Of a stretch of 16,019 bases of DNA, positions 5,636-13,520 are shown one piece after another. This DNA is from an uncultured Flavobacteriales bacterium (GTDB lineage Bacteria > Bacteroidota > Bacteroidia > CAIKAF01): the NCBI GenBank assembly GCA_937925455.1, contig CALEWF010000136.1, positions 1 through 16,019 on the forward strand. The letters are read 5' to 3'. The notes beneath the pieces are model-generated. The model was not told where the DNA came from and searched no databases. It worked only from the letters and a program-made list of their open reading frames with translations. A program made the translations under genes and the position numbers. Position 1 is the stretch's first letter. Each line of letters starts with the position of its first letter.

Positions 5636-6310
5636 TTAATAAAACAAATCCGGCCTTCGTTGTTTGGTGCGTTGAATGGATTGTTCTAAACGCCATTCAG
5701 CGATGAGTTTGTCGTTTCCGCTAAGTAATACTTCCGGCACTTTCAAGCCTCGCCATTCTTCCGGACGGGTATAAACCGGTGGCGCTAACAACCGGTCTTG
5801 AAAACTATCGGTTAATGCCGACATTTCATCGCTCAAAACTCCTGGTATTAATCGTACCACAGCATCTACCAACACACATGCAGCTAATTCCCCGCCGCTT
5901 AATACATAATCGCCAATGCTTATTTCCTTGGTAACATACACATCCCGTATGCGCTGGTCAATGCCTTTATAATGACCACATAACAATAATACATTCAGCT
6001 TTAAACTCAACTCGTTGGCCATGGATTGATTCAACGTTTCTCCATCTGGGGTAAGGTAAATGATTTCATCATAACTGCGTTGTTTCATCAAATCGTCAAT
6101 ACAAGCTGCCAGTGGCTCTACCCGCATCACCATGCCTCCTCCCCCACCGTAGGGATAATCATCTACCTGCTTGTAGGCACCCAATCCATAATCACGTAAA
6201 TTTACTATATGTATTTTCACCAATCCCTTATCCTGCGCCCGTTGCATAATGGAATGATGCAACGGGCTATATAGTAATTCTGGTAAAACCGTAATAATAT
6301 CAATGTGCAT
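5636..6310 (-). CDS. trmD: tRNA (guanine(37)-N1)-methyltransferase TrmD
   Basis: 224 residues, usual TrmD length. TrmD methylates N1 of G37 next to the anticodon, using S-adenosylmethionine, to prevent +1 frameshifts; cytoplasmic homodimer with a trefoil-knot SPOUT fold. Visible motifs: MHIDIITVLPELL at the start, VDDYPYGGGGGMVM (49-62), LLCGHYKGIDQR (109-120), the SAM-binding EISIGDYVLSGGE (129-141), R153, a DSF with the likely catalytic aspartate D168, and PPVYTRPEEWRG. The family is unmistakable and complete. The common rpsP-rimM-trmD-rplS arrangement is absent: the gene lies 6 bp downstream of a secreted protein of unknown function on the same strand and is probably co-transcribed with it. 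No hairpin terminator follows; the next structured element is the 147-bp repeat. Confidence 0.97.
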   Translation of the reverse strand: MHIDIITVLPELLYSPLHHSIMQRAQDKGLVKIHIVNLRDYGLGAYKQVDDYPYGGGGGMVMRVEPLAACIDDLMKQRSYDEIIYLTPDGETLNQSMANELSLKLNVLLLCGHYKGIDQRIRDVYVTKEISIGDYVLSGGELAACVLVDAVVRLIPGVLSDEMSALTDSFQDRLLAPPVYTRPEEWRGLKVPEVLLSGNDKLIAEWRLEQSIQRTKQRRPDLFY

Positions 6311-6316
6311 TGTGAA

Positions 6317-7372
6317 TTATTTGATGTAAATATCTTTCAATAAAGATTCAAAAACTTTGTAATAAATCGGATTCTCCTGAAAACAATCTGCCAAATCTAT
6401 TTCGCAGGGAAAGAAAAAACCTATTTGTAATTTGATTCCTTTATCTGTTTCAACCAACCATTCCTCCACTTGCTGATCGCCCACAATATGTAGGCGGTCA
6501 ATCAATTTAGTTTTATAGCGTAAAAAATACACTTCTTGAACATTCAATTGCAACGGAATATCTTTTTTAATACCAAAATCAACTAACTGGGTAATCGGAT
6601 TGATTTCTATTTGTTTTTTTAAACTATCGTGGATATGAGACAATGCAAGAGGTTTATGCGTAATATCTTGTATTATTAAATAAGGATTAGTTTTATAGTT
6701 TTCTTCATCCGACAGCCCATTTAACGTAATTAAAATGATGATTCTCTTTAAATAATTGTCGAGTAAGTCTTGCTGTATTTTAAGATAAGGGATAGATGTT
6801 TTAATTCTAAAATTTAATTCTTCATTTGTAAAATCTATATCTTGATTATCTTTTATACTTTGAATAATATCATCATTCCATCTTCTGTAACTTGAACCGC
6901 TGACATAAATAAAATCAAACAACAAGGCATTTTTTAACGTTTTTACATATATCATTTCCCGAATGTAAGAGGCATCGTTTTTTTCTGCTACTCCTTTAAC
7001 ATGAAATTTGAATAAACGATTAGATGATAAAAAATTACTGGAGGATGTTTTGGGTGTAAAAACAAAATTATTCCATGGCTGATTAAATTGTTGTTTCAAA
7101 AAAGAAAAAACAGAGTCTGATGATGATATGTTCACATTTGCATATTCAACATTGATAAAATATACAATTGCACCCTTCTCATTAACCCGTTGATATGTGT
7201 ATTGATTAGTGCTACCTCTAACCAAACTATCACAAAAAAACTTTAAAACTAATTTTGATGCGGGATATATCTCGCAATTGGGCTGGGCAAACAACAAGTA
7301 GATTGAATTATTAGAAGATAATACCAGTAAAATCCATAAAGCAATTTTATTTATGATTGTATATCGAAACAT
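6317..7372 (-). CDS. secreted protein of unknown function
   Basis: 351 residues, not recognised. A hydrophobic N-terminal segment (about 8-28, WILLVLSSNNSIYLLFAQ) looks like a signal peptide cut near Ala29. The rest is mixed alpha/beta with many Ile/Tyr/Asp/Asn residues, a slight excess of aromatic strands (FNQPWNNFVF, ALLFDFIYVSGSSYRRW) and no cofactor or catalytic motif I can name; it lacks a T9SS sorting domain. An N-terminal YTYQRVNEKGAIVYFINVEY and ALLFDFIY pattern is reminiscent of small lipid- or stress-binding exported proteins, but this is weak. It starts 43 bp from the divergent subtilase and heads a two-gene unit with trmD (6-bp gap). The A+T content is somewhat higher than that of trmD. 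Confidence 0.7.
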   Translation of the reverse strand: MFRYTIINKIALWILLVLSSNNSIYLLFAQPNCEIYPASKLVLKFFCDSLVRGSTNQYTYQRVNEKGAIVYFINVEYANVNISSSDSVFSFLKQQFNQPWNNFVFTPKTSSSNFLSSNRLFKFHVKGVAEKNDASYIREMIYVKTLKNALLFDFIYVSGSSYRRWNDDIIQSIKDNQDIDFTNEELNFRIKTSIPYLKIQQDLLDNYLKRIIILITLNGLSDEENYKTNPYLIIQDITHKPLALSHIHDSLKKQIEINPITQLVDFGIKKDIPLQLNVQEVYFLRYKTKLIDRLHIVGDQQVEEWLVETDKGIKLQIGFFFPCEIDLADCFQENPIYYKVFESLLKDIYIK

Positions 7373-7388
7373 TACACCCTACTTTTTT

Positions 7389-7400
7389 TGTAAATTTACA
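7389..7400. promoter_or_regulatory. 12-bp perfect palindrome in a divergent gap
   Basis: TGTAAATTTACA lies within the 43-bp gap between the divergent starts of the unknown secreted protein (7372) and the subtilase (7416). A site placed here could affect both genes; it could also be chance in AT-rich DNA. Confidence 0.3.
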
Positions 7401-7415
7401 TATTGGTTGGCTTGT

Positions 7416-10127
7416 ATGAAAAGTTTTACAGCATTGTTAATATTTTTTTATTGGATTGTTGATAGCTTCAGCCAACATCCCATTTATTTAAAAAATTATT
7501 TACTAAGTCCTGCTGAAGTACAATCTGAAAATTTATTATTATCAGAAAGTTTTCAGCTCCATACAGGCCAATTGTATATCATTCAATTTACCGAATTTAT
7601 ACCCTTTTCAGAAATCAACAAGTCTATAGTAGAATTACATCCATTGCAATACATTTCAAAATATACGTATCTGGTAACATTTTCAAACACCATCATTCAA
7701 AAAGAAAAAATCACAAAAGCAGGCATCCGGGCAGTGCTCCCCTTTAAAACTGAATATAAAATAAGTTCGCTCATCCAGCAAGATAATAAAATCAAAGAAG
7801 AATACTGGCTACATATTCGGCCTGATGTTTCTTTAGATATTATACAAAAAACACTCAATCAGTCTTATCCTTCTATTCAAATACTTGGGAAAATAGATGC
7901 CATTCATGTTTTGCATGTAAATATCCCCAAACAGGATTTTTTTGCTGTTATTCAATCGCCCTGGATATATTACGTAGATAATGCTCCCGAAAAACAAGCC
8001 GATGAGAATAGTGAAGCCAAAAACACCCTACGTACCAATGTATTGCAAAATCAAACGAATAGTAGCCTTCCTTTAACCGGCCAAGGCATCCGAATGATGC
8101 TAAATGACGATGGCGACATTGGCCAACACATAGACTATAAGAACCGAACGGATCAGATGGAGGCCACTCCTTCACCTGCATTTATAGACCATGCCAACCA
8201 TATTGCCGGCACATTAGTTGGTGCAGGAAACAGAGACCCTCGCTATGCAGGTATGGCACCCGGTGCATTTTTAAAAGTACATACTTACACCACCAATCCG
8301 GCCAGCGGACTGGCTTTATTTGACTTTCCGGATGCGTATGTAAATGAACAAATCACCATTACTTCTACCTCGCAAAGCGATGGATGTAATGCCGGATATA
8401 CCGCTTTTGCCCAACTCATGGATCAACAAATAAATGATTACTCCTCGTTGATGCATGTTTTTTCAGCCGGAAATACAGGAAATAACAATTGTGGCTATGG
8501 AGCCGGCAATGGCTGGGGTACCATCACTGGAGGGCATAAACAAGCTAAAAATGTAATTGCCGTTGGTAATGTAACTAACAATGATTTGTTGGTAGGCAGC
8601 AGTTCACGAGGGCCCGCCACCGACGGCAGAATTAAACCAGAATGCGTAGCAGTAGGCACCAACATAATTTCAACCACCGATTACCCTGAAGAAAATAACT
8701 ACGTTATGAAATCGGGAAGTTCGCATGCTTGCCCGGGTGTTGCCGGTACCTTGGCCTTATTGTATGAAGGTTATAAAAATTTGCATGGAACTCAATTACC
8801 TTCGTCTGCCCTTATAAAAGCTGCCTTATTAAACACCTGCGATGATTTAGGAAATTCTGGTCCTGATTTTCAATTTGGATTTGGACGGGTAAATGCCCGA
8901 AGGGCATATCAACTTATTTTGCAAGGAAATTTTTGGGAAGATTCCATATCTCACGGACAAATCATTGATACATCTCTTTACGTACCTAACGGAACTTATG
9001 AGTTACGAGTAATGCTCTATTGGAATGATTTACCCGCTTCGGTATTAAGCCAATATGCCATAGTGAATAATTTAGATATGGAATTAACCGACCCCTCTAC
9101 TCAAACATTTCTGCCTTGGGTTTTAAACAGCACACCGGATGCAACGCTACTAAACCAACCGGCCACAAGGCAAGTGGATACCTTAAATAACATGGAACAA
9201 ATTACAGTTATCAACCCACAACCAGGCACCTGGAACCTACGTGTATCAGGTACACTGCTTCCTTTTGAAAAGCAGGCGTTTGTGGTTGTTTATGAATTTG
9301 TTCAAAACGAATTGACAGTTACCTTTCCAAATGGTAATGAAAAATTAGTACCCGGCGAAGTAGCCCGCATCCGCTGGGATGCATACGGCAATCCTTCATC
9401 TGATTTTCAACTCAGTTATTCTTCAAATAATGGAACCACCTGGCATTTGATACAAAATAATATTCCTGCTGCCCAACGATATTATGATTGGACAATCCCT
9501 AATACCGCCGGCGGGAAATACCTCATTCGCATTGAACAAGGCACACTGTATGATATTTCAGATACTGTATTTTCTGTAATGCCCACTGCCGATTCATTAC
9601 GCATAGATAGCATATGCGATAATAACGTACTCTTAAACTGGCCTGATGTTCCGAACGCCACAGGATACATTATATATAAACTGGGCAATTTTTTCATGGA
9701 TTCACTCACTACCACCACGCAAAGTCAACATTGGTTAACATTACAAGGCACACCCGATGAAAATTGGTTCAGCGTAGCAGCCCTTGGGCCGGATGATGCC
9801 ATAAGCCGCAGGGCTTATGCCATTCATGCCGGAATGTTTATGGAAGATTGTTATGCCGCCATGGAAGAACAAGTGAATAACACCCATCCTGTTATTTACC
9901 CTAATCCTACAACCCACGAATTATTTATTAACAGTAATCTGCTTGATATATCCAATGAAATAGAAATTACAATCTATGAAATTTCAAGCCGCCAGGTCAT
10001 GGCAACCAAGCAACCTGCTTCAAAACAAATCATTCGCTTAGATGTTAGCTCACTAACCAACGGTGTATATTTGCTTTCGATAAAACATAAAGAATGCATA
10101 AACATCTGGCGATTTATTAAACAATAA
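7416..10127 (+). CDS. subtilisin-like (S8) serine protease with T9SS sorting domain
   Basis: 903 residues from the start used here. The frame is open from 7353, but that part overlaps the divergent gene; M at 7416 begins a good signal peptide (KSFTALLIFFYWIVDSFS). Residues about 22-205 are a prodomain-like region. The S8 catalytic domain follows: D231 (LNDDGDIG), H259 (DHANHIAGT, in place of HGTHVAG), oxyanion N353 (FSAGNTG) and S436 (SGSSHACPGVAG, in place of GTSMAxP). A P/pre-peptidase-like beta domain comes next, then an Ig-like module starting TVTFPNGNEKLVPGEVARIRW, an FN3-like module, and a type A T9SS C-terminal sorting domain in about the last 78 residues (VIYPNPTTHELFINS ... LTNGVYLLSI). 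It is therefore predicted to be exported by T9SS and cell-surface attached or released. It is followed 4 bp later by a small membrane protein gene. Confidence 0.93.
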   Translation: MKSFTALLIFFYWIVDSFSQHPIYLKNYLLSPAEVQSENLLLSESFQLHTGQLYIIQFTEFIPFSEINKSIVELHPLQYISKYTYLVTFSNTIIQKEKITKAGIRAVLPFKTEYKISSLIQQDNKIKEEYWLHIRPDVSLDIIQKTLNQSYPSIQILGKIDAIHVLHVNIPKQDFFAVIQSPWIYYVDNAPEKQADENSEAKNTLRTNVLQNQTNSSLPLTGQGIRMMLNDDGDIGQHIDYKNRTDQMEATPSPAFIDHANHIAGTLVGAGNRDPRYAGMAPGAFLKVHTYTTNPASGLALFDFPDAYVNEQITITSTSQSDGCNAGYTAFAQLMDQQINDYSSLMHVFSAGNTGNNNCGYGAGNGWGTITGGHKQAKNVIAVGNVTNNDLLVGSSSRGPATDGRIKPECVAVGTNIISTTDYPEENNYVMKSGSSHACPGVAGTLALLYEGYKNLHGTQLPSSALIKAALLNTCDDLGNSGPDFQFGFGRVNARRAYQLILQGNFWEDSISHGQIIDTSLYVPNGTYELRVMLYWNDLPASVLSQYAIVNNLDMELTDPSTQTFLPWVLNSTPDATLLNQPATRQVDTLNNMEQITVINPQPGTWNLRVSGTLLPFEKQAFVVVYEFVQNELTVTFPNGNEKLVPGEVARIRWDAYGNPSSDFQLSYSSNNGTTWHLIQNNIPAAQRYYDWTIPNTAGGKYLIRIEQGTLYDISDTVFSVMPTADSLRIDSICDNNVLLNWPDVPNATGYIIYKLGNFFMDSLTTTTQSQHWLTLQGTPDENWFSVAALGPDDAISRRAYAIHAGMFMEDCYAAMEEQVNNTHPVIYPNPTTHELFINSNLLDISNEIEITIYEISSRQVMATKQPASKQIIRLDVSSLTNGVYLLSIKHKECINIWRFIKQ

Positions 10128-10131
10128 TTAC

Positions 10132-10689
10132 ATGGAATACATCAGCGACCGCATTGCGTACAAACGAACCGAGGATGATTTAACGGTGTATATCCGAGCT
10201 ACTTCACCCAAGGATAAAAAAAAGGTTAGGCTACTACAAATCTGGCTGATATTATGGTTTGCAGCAGGATTGATTATTCTTTCACAGGTATTTTTTCCGG
10301 GATATAGCCGCGATGAAAAATTATTCATGGTCATTTATTTATTTTTCTGGACCTATTTTGCCTATCGGATTGGCTATGCCTATTACTTTAGAAAATACGG
10401 CACGGAAGTAATTTACATTAGCAACAACAAATTCATGATTCGGCGGGATATACATGGCAAAGCCGGTAAACCTCTTCATTTTGTAGCCAAAGGCAAAAAT
10501 CCGTTTCGAAAAGTTACTGAAAAACCGGGCAGCCTCAATGCAGCGTTTTATAATTCATTTTGGGTGGTTACGGGAGGTACCATTTCTTTTGGGGAAAAGA
10601 AAGATGAATACCGGTTTGGCTTACAGTTATCCAACGAAGAAACAGAAAAATTAATCCGGTTATTAAATAAAAGCATCAAGAGTAACTAA
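10132..10689 (+). CDS. two-helix membrane protein, PH-like cytoplasmic part (hypothetical)
   Basis: 185 residues. Two hydrophobic helices (about 32-55 and 63-86) form a hairpin with a short outside loop, and the N- and C-terminal parts would be cytoplasmic. The C-terminal part (EVIYISNNKFMIRRDIHGKAGKP ... WVVTGGTISFGEKKDEYRFGLQLSNEETEKLIRLL) has the strand-rich pattern ending in one helix seen in bacterial PH-like domains of small membrane proteins; this resemblance is inferred, not certain. No enzyme motif. It starts 4 bp after the subtilase stop, so it is co-transcribed, but a functional link to the protease is unproven. It is the last gene before a 926-bp gene-free spacer. Confidence 0.75.
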   Translation: MEYISDRIAYKRTEDDLTVYIRATSPKDKKKVRLLQIWLILWFAAGLIILSQVFFPGYSRDEKLFMVIYLFFWTYFAYRIGYAYYFRKYGTEVIYISNNKFMIRRDIHGKAGKPLHFVAKGKNPFRKVTEKPGSLNAAFYNSFWVVTGGTISFGEKKDEYRFGLQLSNEETEKLIRLLNKSIKSN

Positions 10690-10768
10690 AAATAGTTTAT
10701 GGGGTCTGCCGCGTGTTTCTCCGCCTCTTAGGGCTGGATTTACCCGCTGCCCCTATGTTATTAACTTC

Positions 10769-10799
10769 ATTGCTTCCCCGCCATTGGCGGGGAAGCAAT
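10769..10799. repeat. perfect 14-bp inverted repeat (GC-rich hairpin)
   Basis: ATTGCTTCCCCGCC and its exact reverse complement are separated by ATT only. It lies 80 bp after the last gene of the subtilase operon. The stem is strong, but no T-run follows on either side, so it is not a standard intrinsic terminator; it could be a REP-like palindrome or a transcript 3'-end stabiliser. Confidence 0.7.
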
Positions 10800-10920
10800 C
10801 TGTATGCTACAATGCTTACACCACCAACGTCCAACTCCCAAAACGCATTGACCATGTGGTTTGCAACCAACGCACGTGCTACCCAAATATTGAATTACGA
10901 ATTGTGAATACCATGCAATT

Positions 10921-10944
10921 AATCCCAAATTATGCAATAGATAA
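10921..10944 (+). repeat. CCCAAATT... unit, copy 4
   Basis: AATCCCAAATTATGCAATAG resembles the units at 5053-5108 but ends differently. It is in the opposite orientation to the unit at 11326-11353, so the two flank the inverted A2 block. Confidence 0.45.
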
Positions 10945-11122
10945 CGGGTTATTATGCAAAGCCATTTGCATTAGTGTATTAACAGCCGATTTATTGGCAT
11001 AACCACATGGGTTCAACAATGTTTTTGATTCAATTCCAATTAAGGTCATTGAAGATATTTTTGATTGGTTTACTTTCTCTGTGGTGAAAAATTTAACTAC
11101 AATGCATAAAAATAAAAAGTAA

Positions 11123-11294
11123 TGACAGAAATGACGGCGCTCTGTGCCCTTTGTGGTAAAAGCATTACGCCTGAATAATAAACAAATTTTTTAACCACAA
11201 AGAACACAGAGATATACGGAGAACACAAAGAAAATAAAAGTAAAAACATACGGTATTGCTCTGTGCTATCAGTGGTTATTTATGTAACAGTGGC
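11123..11294 (-). repeat. CCACAAAG/CACAGAG-rich repeat, copy A2 (inverted)
   Basis: The reverse complement aligns with 5142-5340, including CCACTGTTA, GTTTTTAC, ATTCTCCGTATATCTCTGTG-like and TTTCTGTCA segments in the same order. Relative to the neighbouring 147-bp repeat it is inverted compared with copy A1. No coding potential. Confidence 0.75.
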
Positions 11295-11325
11295 TACGTA
11301 GGTTTTTGTTTTTCTGGATGCCTAC

Positions 11326-11353
11326 GGAAAATTTCTAATGAATAATTTGGGTT
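11326..11353 (-). repeat. CCCAAATT...TTAGAAATTTTC unit, copy 3 (inverted)
   Basis: The minus strand reads AACCCAAATTATTCATTAG followed by AAATTTTCC, close to the two units at 5053-5108. It keeps the same side of the CCACAAAG block as those do, so unit and block were inverted together. Confidence 0.6.
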
Positions 11354-11357
11354 AATA

Positions 11358-11433
11358 CATCTTCAAATCCTCTCATCTTCAAATCAACTCATTTCCAAAT
11401 TGATTCATCTTCAAATCTGCTCATTTTCAAATC
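11358..11433 (+). repeat. tandem array of exact 16-bp period (5 units)
   Basis: A 12-bp core CATCTTCAAATC recurs at 11358, 11374, 11390, 11406 and 11422: three copies exact, one with a single change (CATTTTCAAATC) and one with two (CATTTCCAAATT). The 4-bp linkers vary. The last unit runs into the start of the 147-bp repeat copy 3. Confidence 0.85.
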
Positions 11434-11579
11434 TGCTGCGGATGGAAGTGGAAAGCCCGCAGGGGCGAAGCCCACAGGGCACGGGGTAGCGGGGCTGAGG
11501 GTACGAAGACACCGCTACCCCGATGCCATGTGTGGCTGAGCCCCGAGGACTTGTAACGGACAGCCGCTTGAAGCAGCCT
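11433..11579 (+). repeat. 147-bp GC-rich structured repeat, copy 3
   Basis: Nearly identical to copy 1. The long stem is formed by 11470-11492 and 11512-11536 around the loop at 11493-11511. A small upstream hairpin GCCC-GCAG-GGGC lies at 11455-11466. AGCCCC at 11540-11545 is complementary to GGGGCT at 11491-11496, which would allow an alternative fold or pseudoknot. The terminal AGCCGCTT-G-AAGCAGCCT is an imperfect palindrome. It lies 36 bp past the 3' end of pyrF, between convergent genes. Confidence 0.9.
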
Positions 11580-11615
11580 GATTATTCTTTATTTCATGAT
11601 ATTTACAAGATTGGA

Positions 11616-12419
11616 TTACAGCCATTGCATCATTTGCTGCTGCATTTTGGCCGCCTCTTCGCCGGCTCGCTTATCAAAATCATCGCCGGAGGATGCATAG
11701 ATGATTGCCCTGCTGGAATTTACAAGTAATCCTACCTCCTCGTTCATGCCGTATTTTACCACCTCTTCTAACGAACCACCCTGCGCACCAACTCCGGGCA
11801 CTAACAGAAAATGATTGGGTATTATGGTACGAATTTCTTTGATCCACTCGGCCCGGGTAGCCCCAACTACAAACATCATGTTATCTGGCGTTCCCCAAGT
11901 AGCTGCCGTTTGAATAACCTGCTGATACAACAATTTATCTCCTTGCAAAGGCAAGTATTGAAAATCTGCAGCACTTGGATTGGAAGTGAGCCCCAACACA
12001 ATGGAAAATTTATCAGAATATTTTAAAAACGGTTGTATGGAATCTCTTCCCATATAAGGGGCAAGTGTAACTGCATCACAATTCATCTGCTGAAAGAATG
12101 CCCGTGCATACATATCGCAGGTGTTGCCAATATCACCGCGTTTGGCATCGGCAATGGAAAAATGAGATTTGCCGATGTAGTGAAACGTTTTATCCATAAT
12201 GCGCCACCCCTCAGCTCCCAGCGATTCGTAAAAAGCCGTGTTGAGTTTGTAGGCTACGCAATAATTGCGGGTGGCATCAATGATGCGGCGATTAAATTCA
12301 AATACCGGATCTTCGGTTTGCAACAAAGAAGGTGGAATTTTTTGAATGTCGGTATCTAACCCAACGCAAAGAAAGCTTTTACGTTGGCGAATGATTGCTA
12401 TGAGTTGCTGTTTATTCAT
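11616..12419 (-). CDS. pyrF: orotidine 5'-phosphate decarboxylase (type 2 PyrF)
   Basis: 267 residues, the length of the longer PyrF subfamily 2. It converts OMP to UMP, the last step of de novo pyrimidine synthesis; cytoplasmic TIM-barrel dimer. Visible: FLCVGLDTD (16-24), AYKLNTAFYE (56-65, substrate lysine K58), the catalytic charged network DAKRGDIGNT (D91, K93, D96), LVPGVGAQGG (206-215) and a VNSSRAIIYAS phosphate-binding end (233-243). All catalytic residues are present. It is the last gene of a purM-prfA-pyrF unit on this strand, 16 bp after prfA. No clear terminator follows; the 147-bp repeat begins 36 bp downstream. Confidence 0.95.
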   Translation of the reverse strand: MNKQQLIAIIRQRKSFLCVGLDTDIQKIPPSLLQTEDPVFEFNRRIIDATRNYCVAYKLNTAFYESLGAEGWRIMDKTFHYIGKSHFSIADAKRGDIGNTCDMYARAFFQQMNCDAVTLAPYMGRDSIQPFLKYSDKFSIVLGLTSNPSAADFQYLPLQGDKLLYQQVIQTAATWGTPDNMMFVVGATRAEWIKEIRTIIPNHFLLVPGVGAQGGSLEEVVKYGMNEEVGLLVNSSRAIIYASSGDDFDKRAGEEAAKMQQQMMQWL

Positions 12420-12435
12420 TAAGGCGAAGCATTTT

Positions 12436-13518
12436 TTATGCAGTGGCTCCTTCTTTCAACTTTTCTGCATTCTCTGCAAATTGAAGGGCATCAATAAATT
12501 CCTGTAAGTCGCCATTCATTACATCGTGTAGATTATAAACTGTTAATCCAATACGATGGTCTGTAACGCGTCCTTGCGGGTAGTTGTAGGTTCTAATCTT
12601 AGCGCTGCGGTCGCCGGTACTTACCAGCGTTTTACGCTTCTTAGCAATGGCTTCTTCGTGTTTACGAACTTCTTCTTCATAGAGTTTTGTTCGCAACATA
12701 TTCATTGCTTTTTCGCGGTTTTTAAGCTGTGTACGCTCGGTTTGACACATCACTACCGTTCCGGTGGGAATATGGGTTAGAATTACTTTGGTTTCTACTT
12801 TATTTACATTCTGACCACCCGCTCCACCGCTTCGGGCAGTTTCCATTTTTACATCCGATTCTTTTAATTCAAAATCCACTTCATCGGCTTCGGGTAATAC
12901 TGCCACCGTAGCTGCGCTGGTATGCACGCGACCACTGGCTTCGGTATCAGGCACACGCTGCACCCGGTGCACTCCACTTTCAAATTTTAAAGTTCCATAC
13001 ACATCCTGCCCTTCAATTTCTACTACCACTTCTTTGTAACCACCCACCGAACCTTCGCTTTCAGAAAGAATATTGGTTTTCCATCCTTTCTTTTCAGCAT
13101 ATTTTAAATACATTCGCAATAAATCGCCGGCAAATATACTGGCCTCGTCACCTCCGGTACCTGCCCGTATTTCCAGGATGGCATTCTTGCTATCCTGCGG
13201 GTCTTTAGGAATGAGTAAAATACGAATTTCTTCTTCCATTTTTTCTTTGGCAGGTACTAATTCGTCCAGTTCCATTTTGGCGAGGCTACGAAATTCTTCG
13301 TCTTTTTCGGTCTCCAATACTTGTTTGGCGGAATCCATGTTAGCACAGATAATTTTATATTTTTTATACGCATCTACAATGGGTTGCAGGTCTTTGTATT
13401 CTTTATTAACCTTCACAAATTCTTTTACATTAGCGATAAGCTCGGGGTCAGACAAGCGTTCGCCCAAGTCTTCCCAACGCTTATAAATCATTTCTAGTTT
13501 TTCCAGCATATCATTCAT
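12436..13518 (-). CDS. prfA: peptide chain release factor 1 (RF1)
   Basis: 360 residues, normal RF1 length. It reads UAA/UAG stop codons in the ribosomal A site and triggers peptide release. The codon-reading loop is RVPDTEASGRVHTS with the RF1-type P-x-T motif (P190-D-T192) rather than the RF2 SPF, and the GGAGGQNVNK segment contains the universal GGQ (234-236), whose glutamine is normally methylated by PrmC. The N-terminal coiled coil (about 1-110) and the AGTGGDEAS motif (119-127) are in place. The start is 2 bp after the purM stop, so translation is probably coupled; an in-frame second ATG three codons further on is possible. Confidence 0.97.
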   Translation of the reverse strand: MNDMLEKLEMIYKRWEDLGERLSDPELIANVKEFVKVNKEYKDLQPIVDAYKKYKIICANMDSAKQVLETEKDEEFRSLAKMELDELVPAKEKMEEEIRILLIPKDPQDSKNAILEIRAGTGGDEASIFAGDLLRMYLKYAEKKGWKTNILSESEGSVGGYKEVVVEIEGQDVYGTLKFESGVHRVQRVPDTEASGRVHTSAATVAVLPEADEVDFELKESDVKMETARSGGAGGQNVNKVETKVILTHIPTGTVVMCQTERTQLKNREKAMNMLRTKLYEEEVRKHEEAIAKKRKTLVSTGDRSAKIRTYNYPQGRVTDHRIGLTVYNLHDVMNGDLQEFIDALQFAENAEKLKEGATA

Positions 13519-13520
13519 CG

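Larger units (their letters stand above)
10690..11122. other. gene-free, repeat-derived spacer (left part)
   Basis: No convincing gene. A GC-rich stretch at 10699-10755 (with TAGGG ... CCCTA flanking GGATTTACCCGCTGCC) and the perfect inverted repeat at 10769-10799 are foreign in composition to the surrounding AT-rich DNA and look like a decayed mobile or repeat element. Two open frames here (10713-10907 and 10784-11002) have no start signal, no domain and a composition driven by the repeats. One CCCAAATT...-type unit lies at 10921-10944, and TATGCAA/TTGCAT-like words recur at 10914-10975. Confidence 0.5.

Noticed and set aside
7353..7415. upstream start for the subtilase
   Set aside because: It would overlap the divergent gene and put 21 residues before a clean signal peptide; 7416 fits better.
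10713..11002. two open frames in the spacer after the subtilase operon
   Set aside because: No domain, no ribosome site, one begins inside the perfect hairpin, and composition follows the repeat patch.
11358..11433. CRISPR or plasmid iteron array
   Set aside because: A 16-bp period with 4-bp linkers is too short for CRISPR, and there is no replication initiator gene nearby to support iterons.
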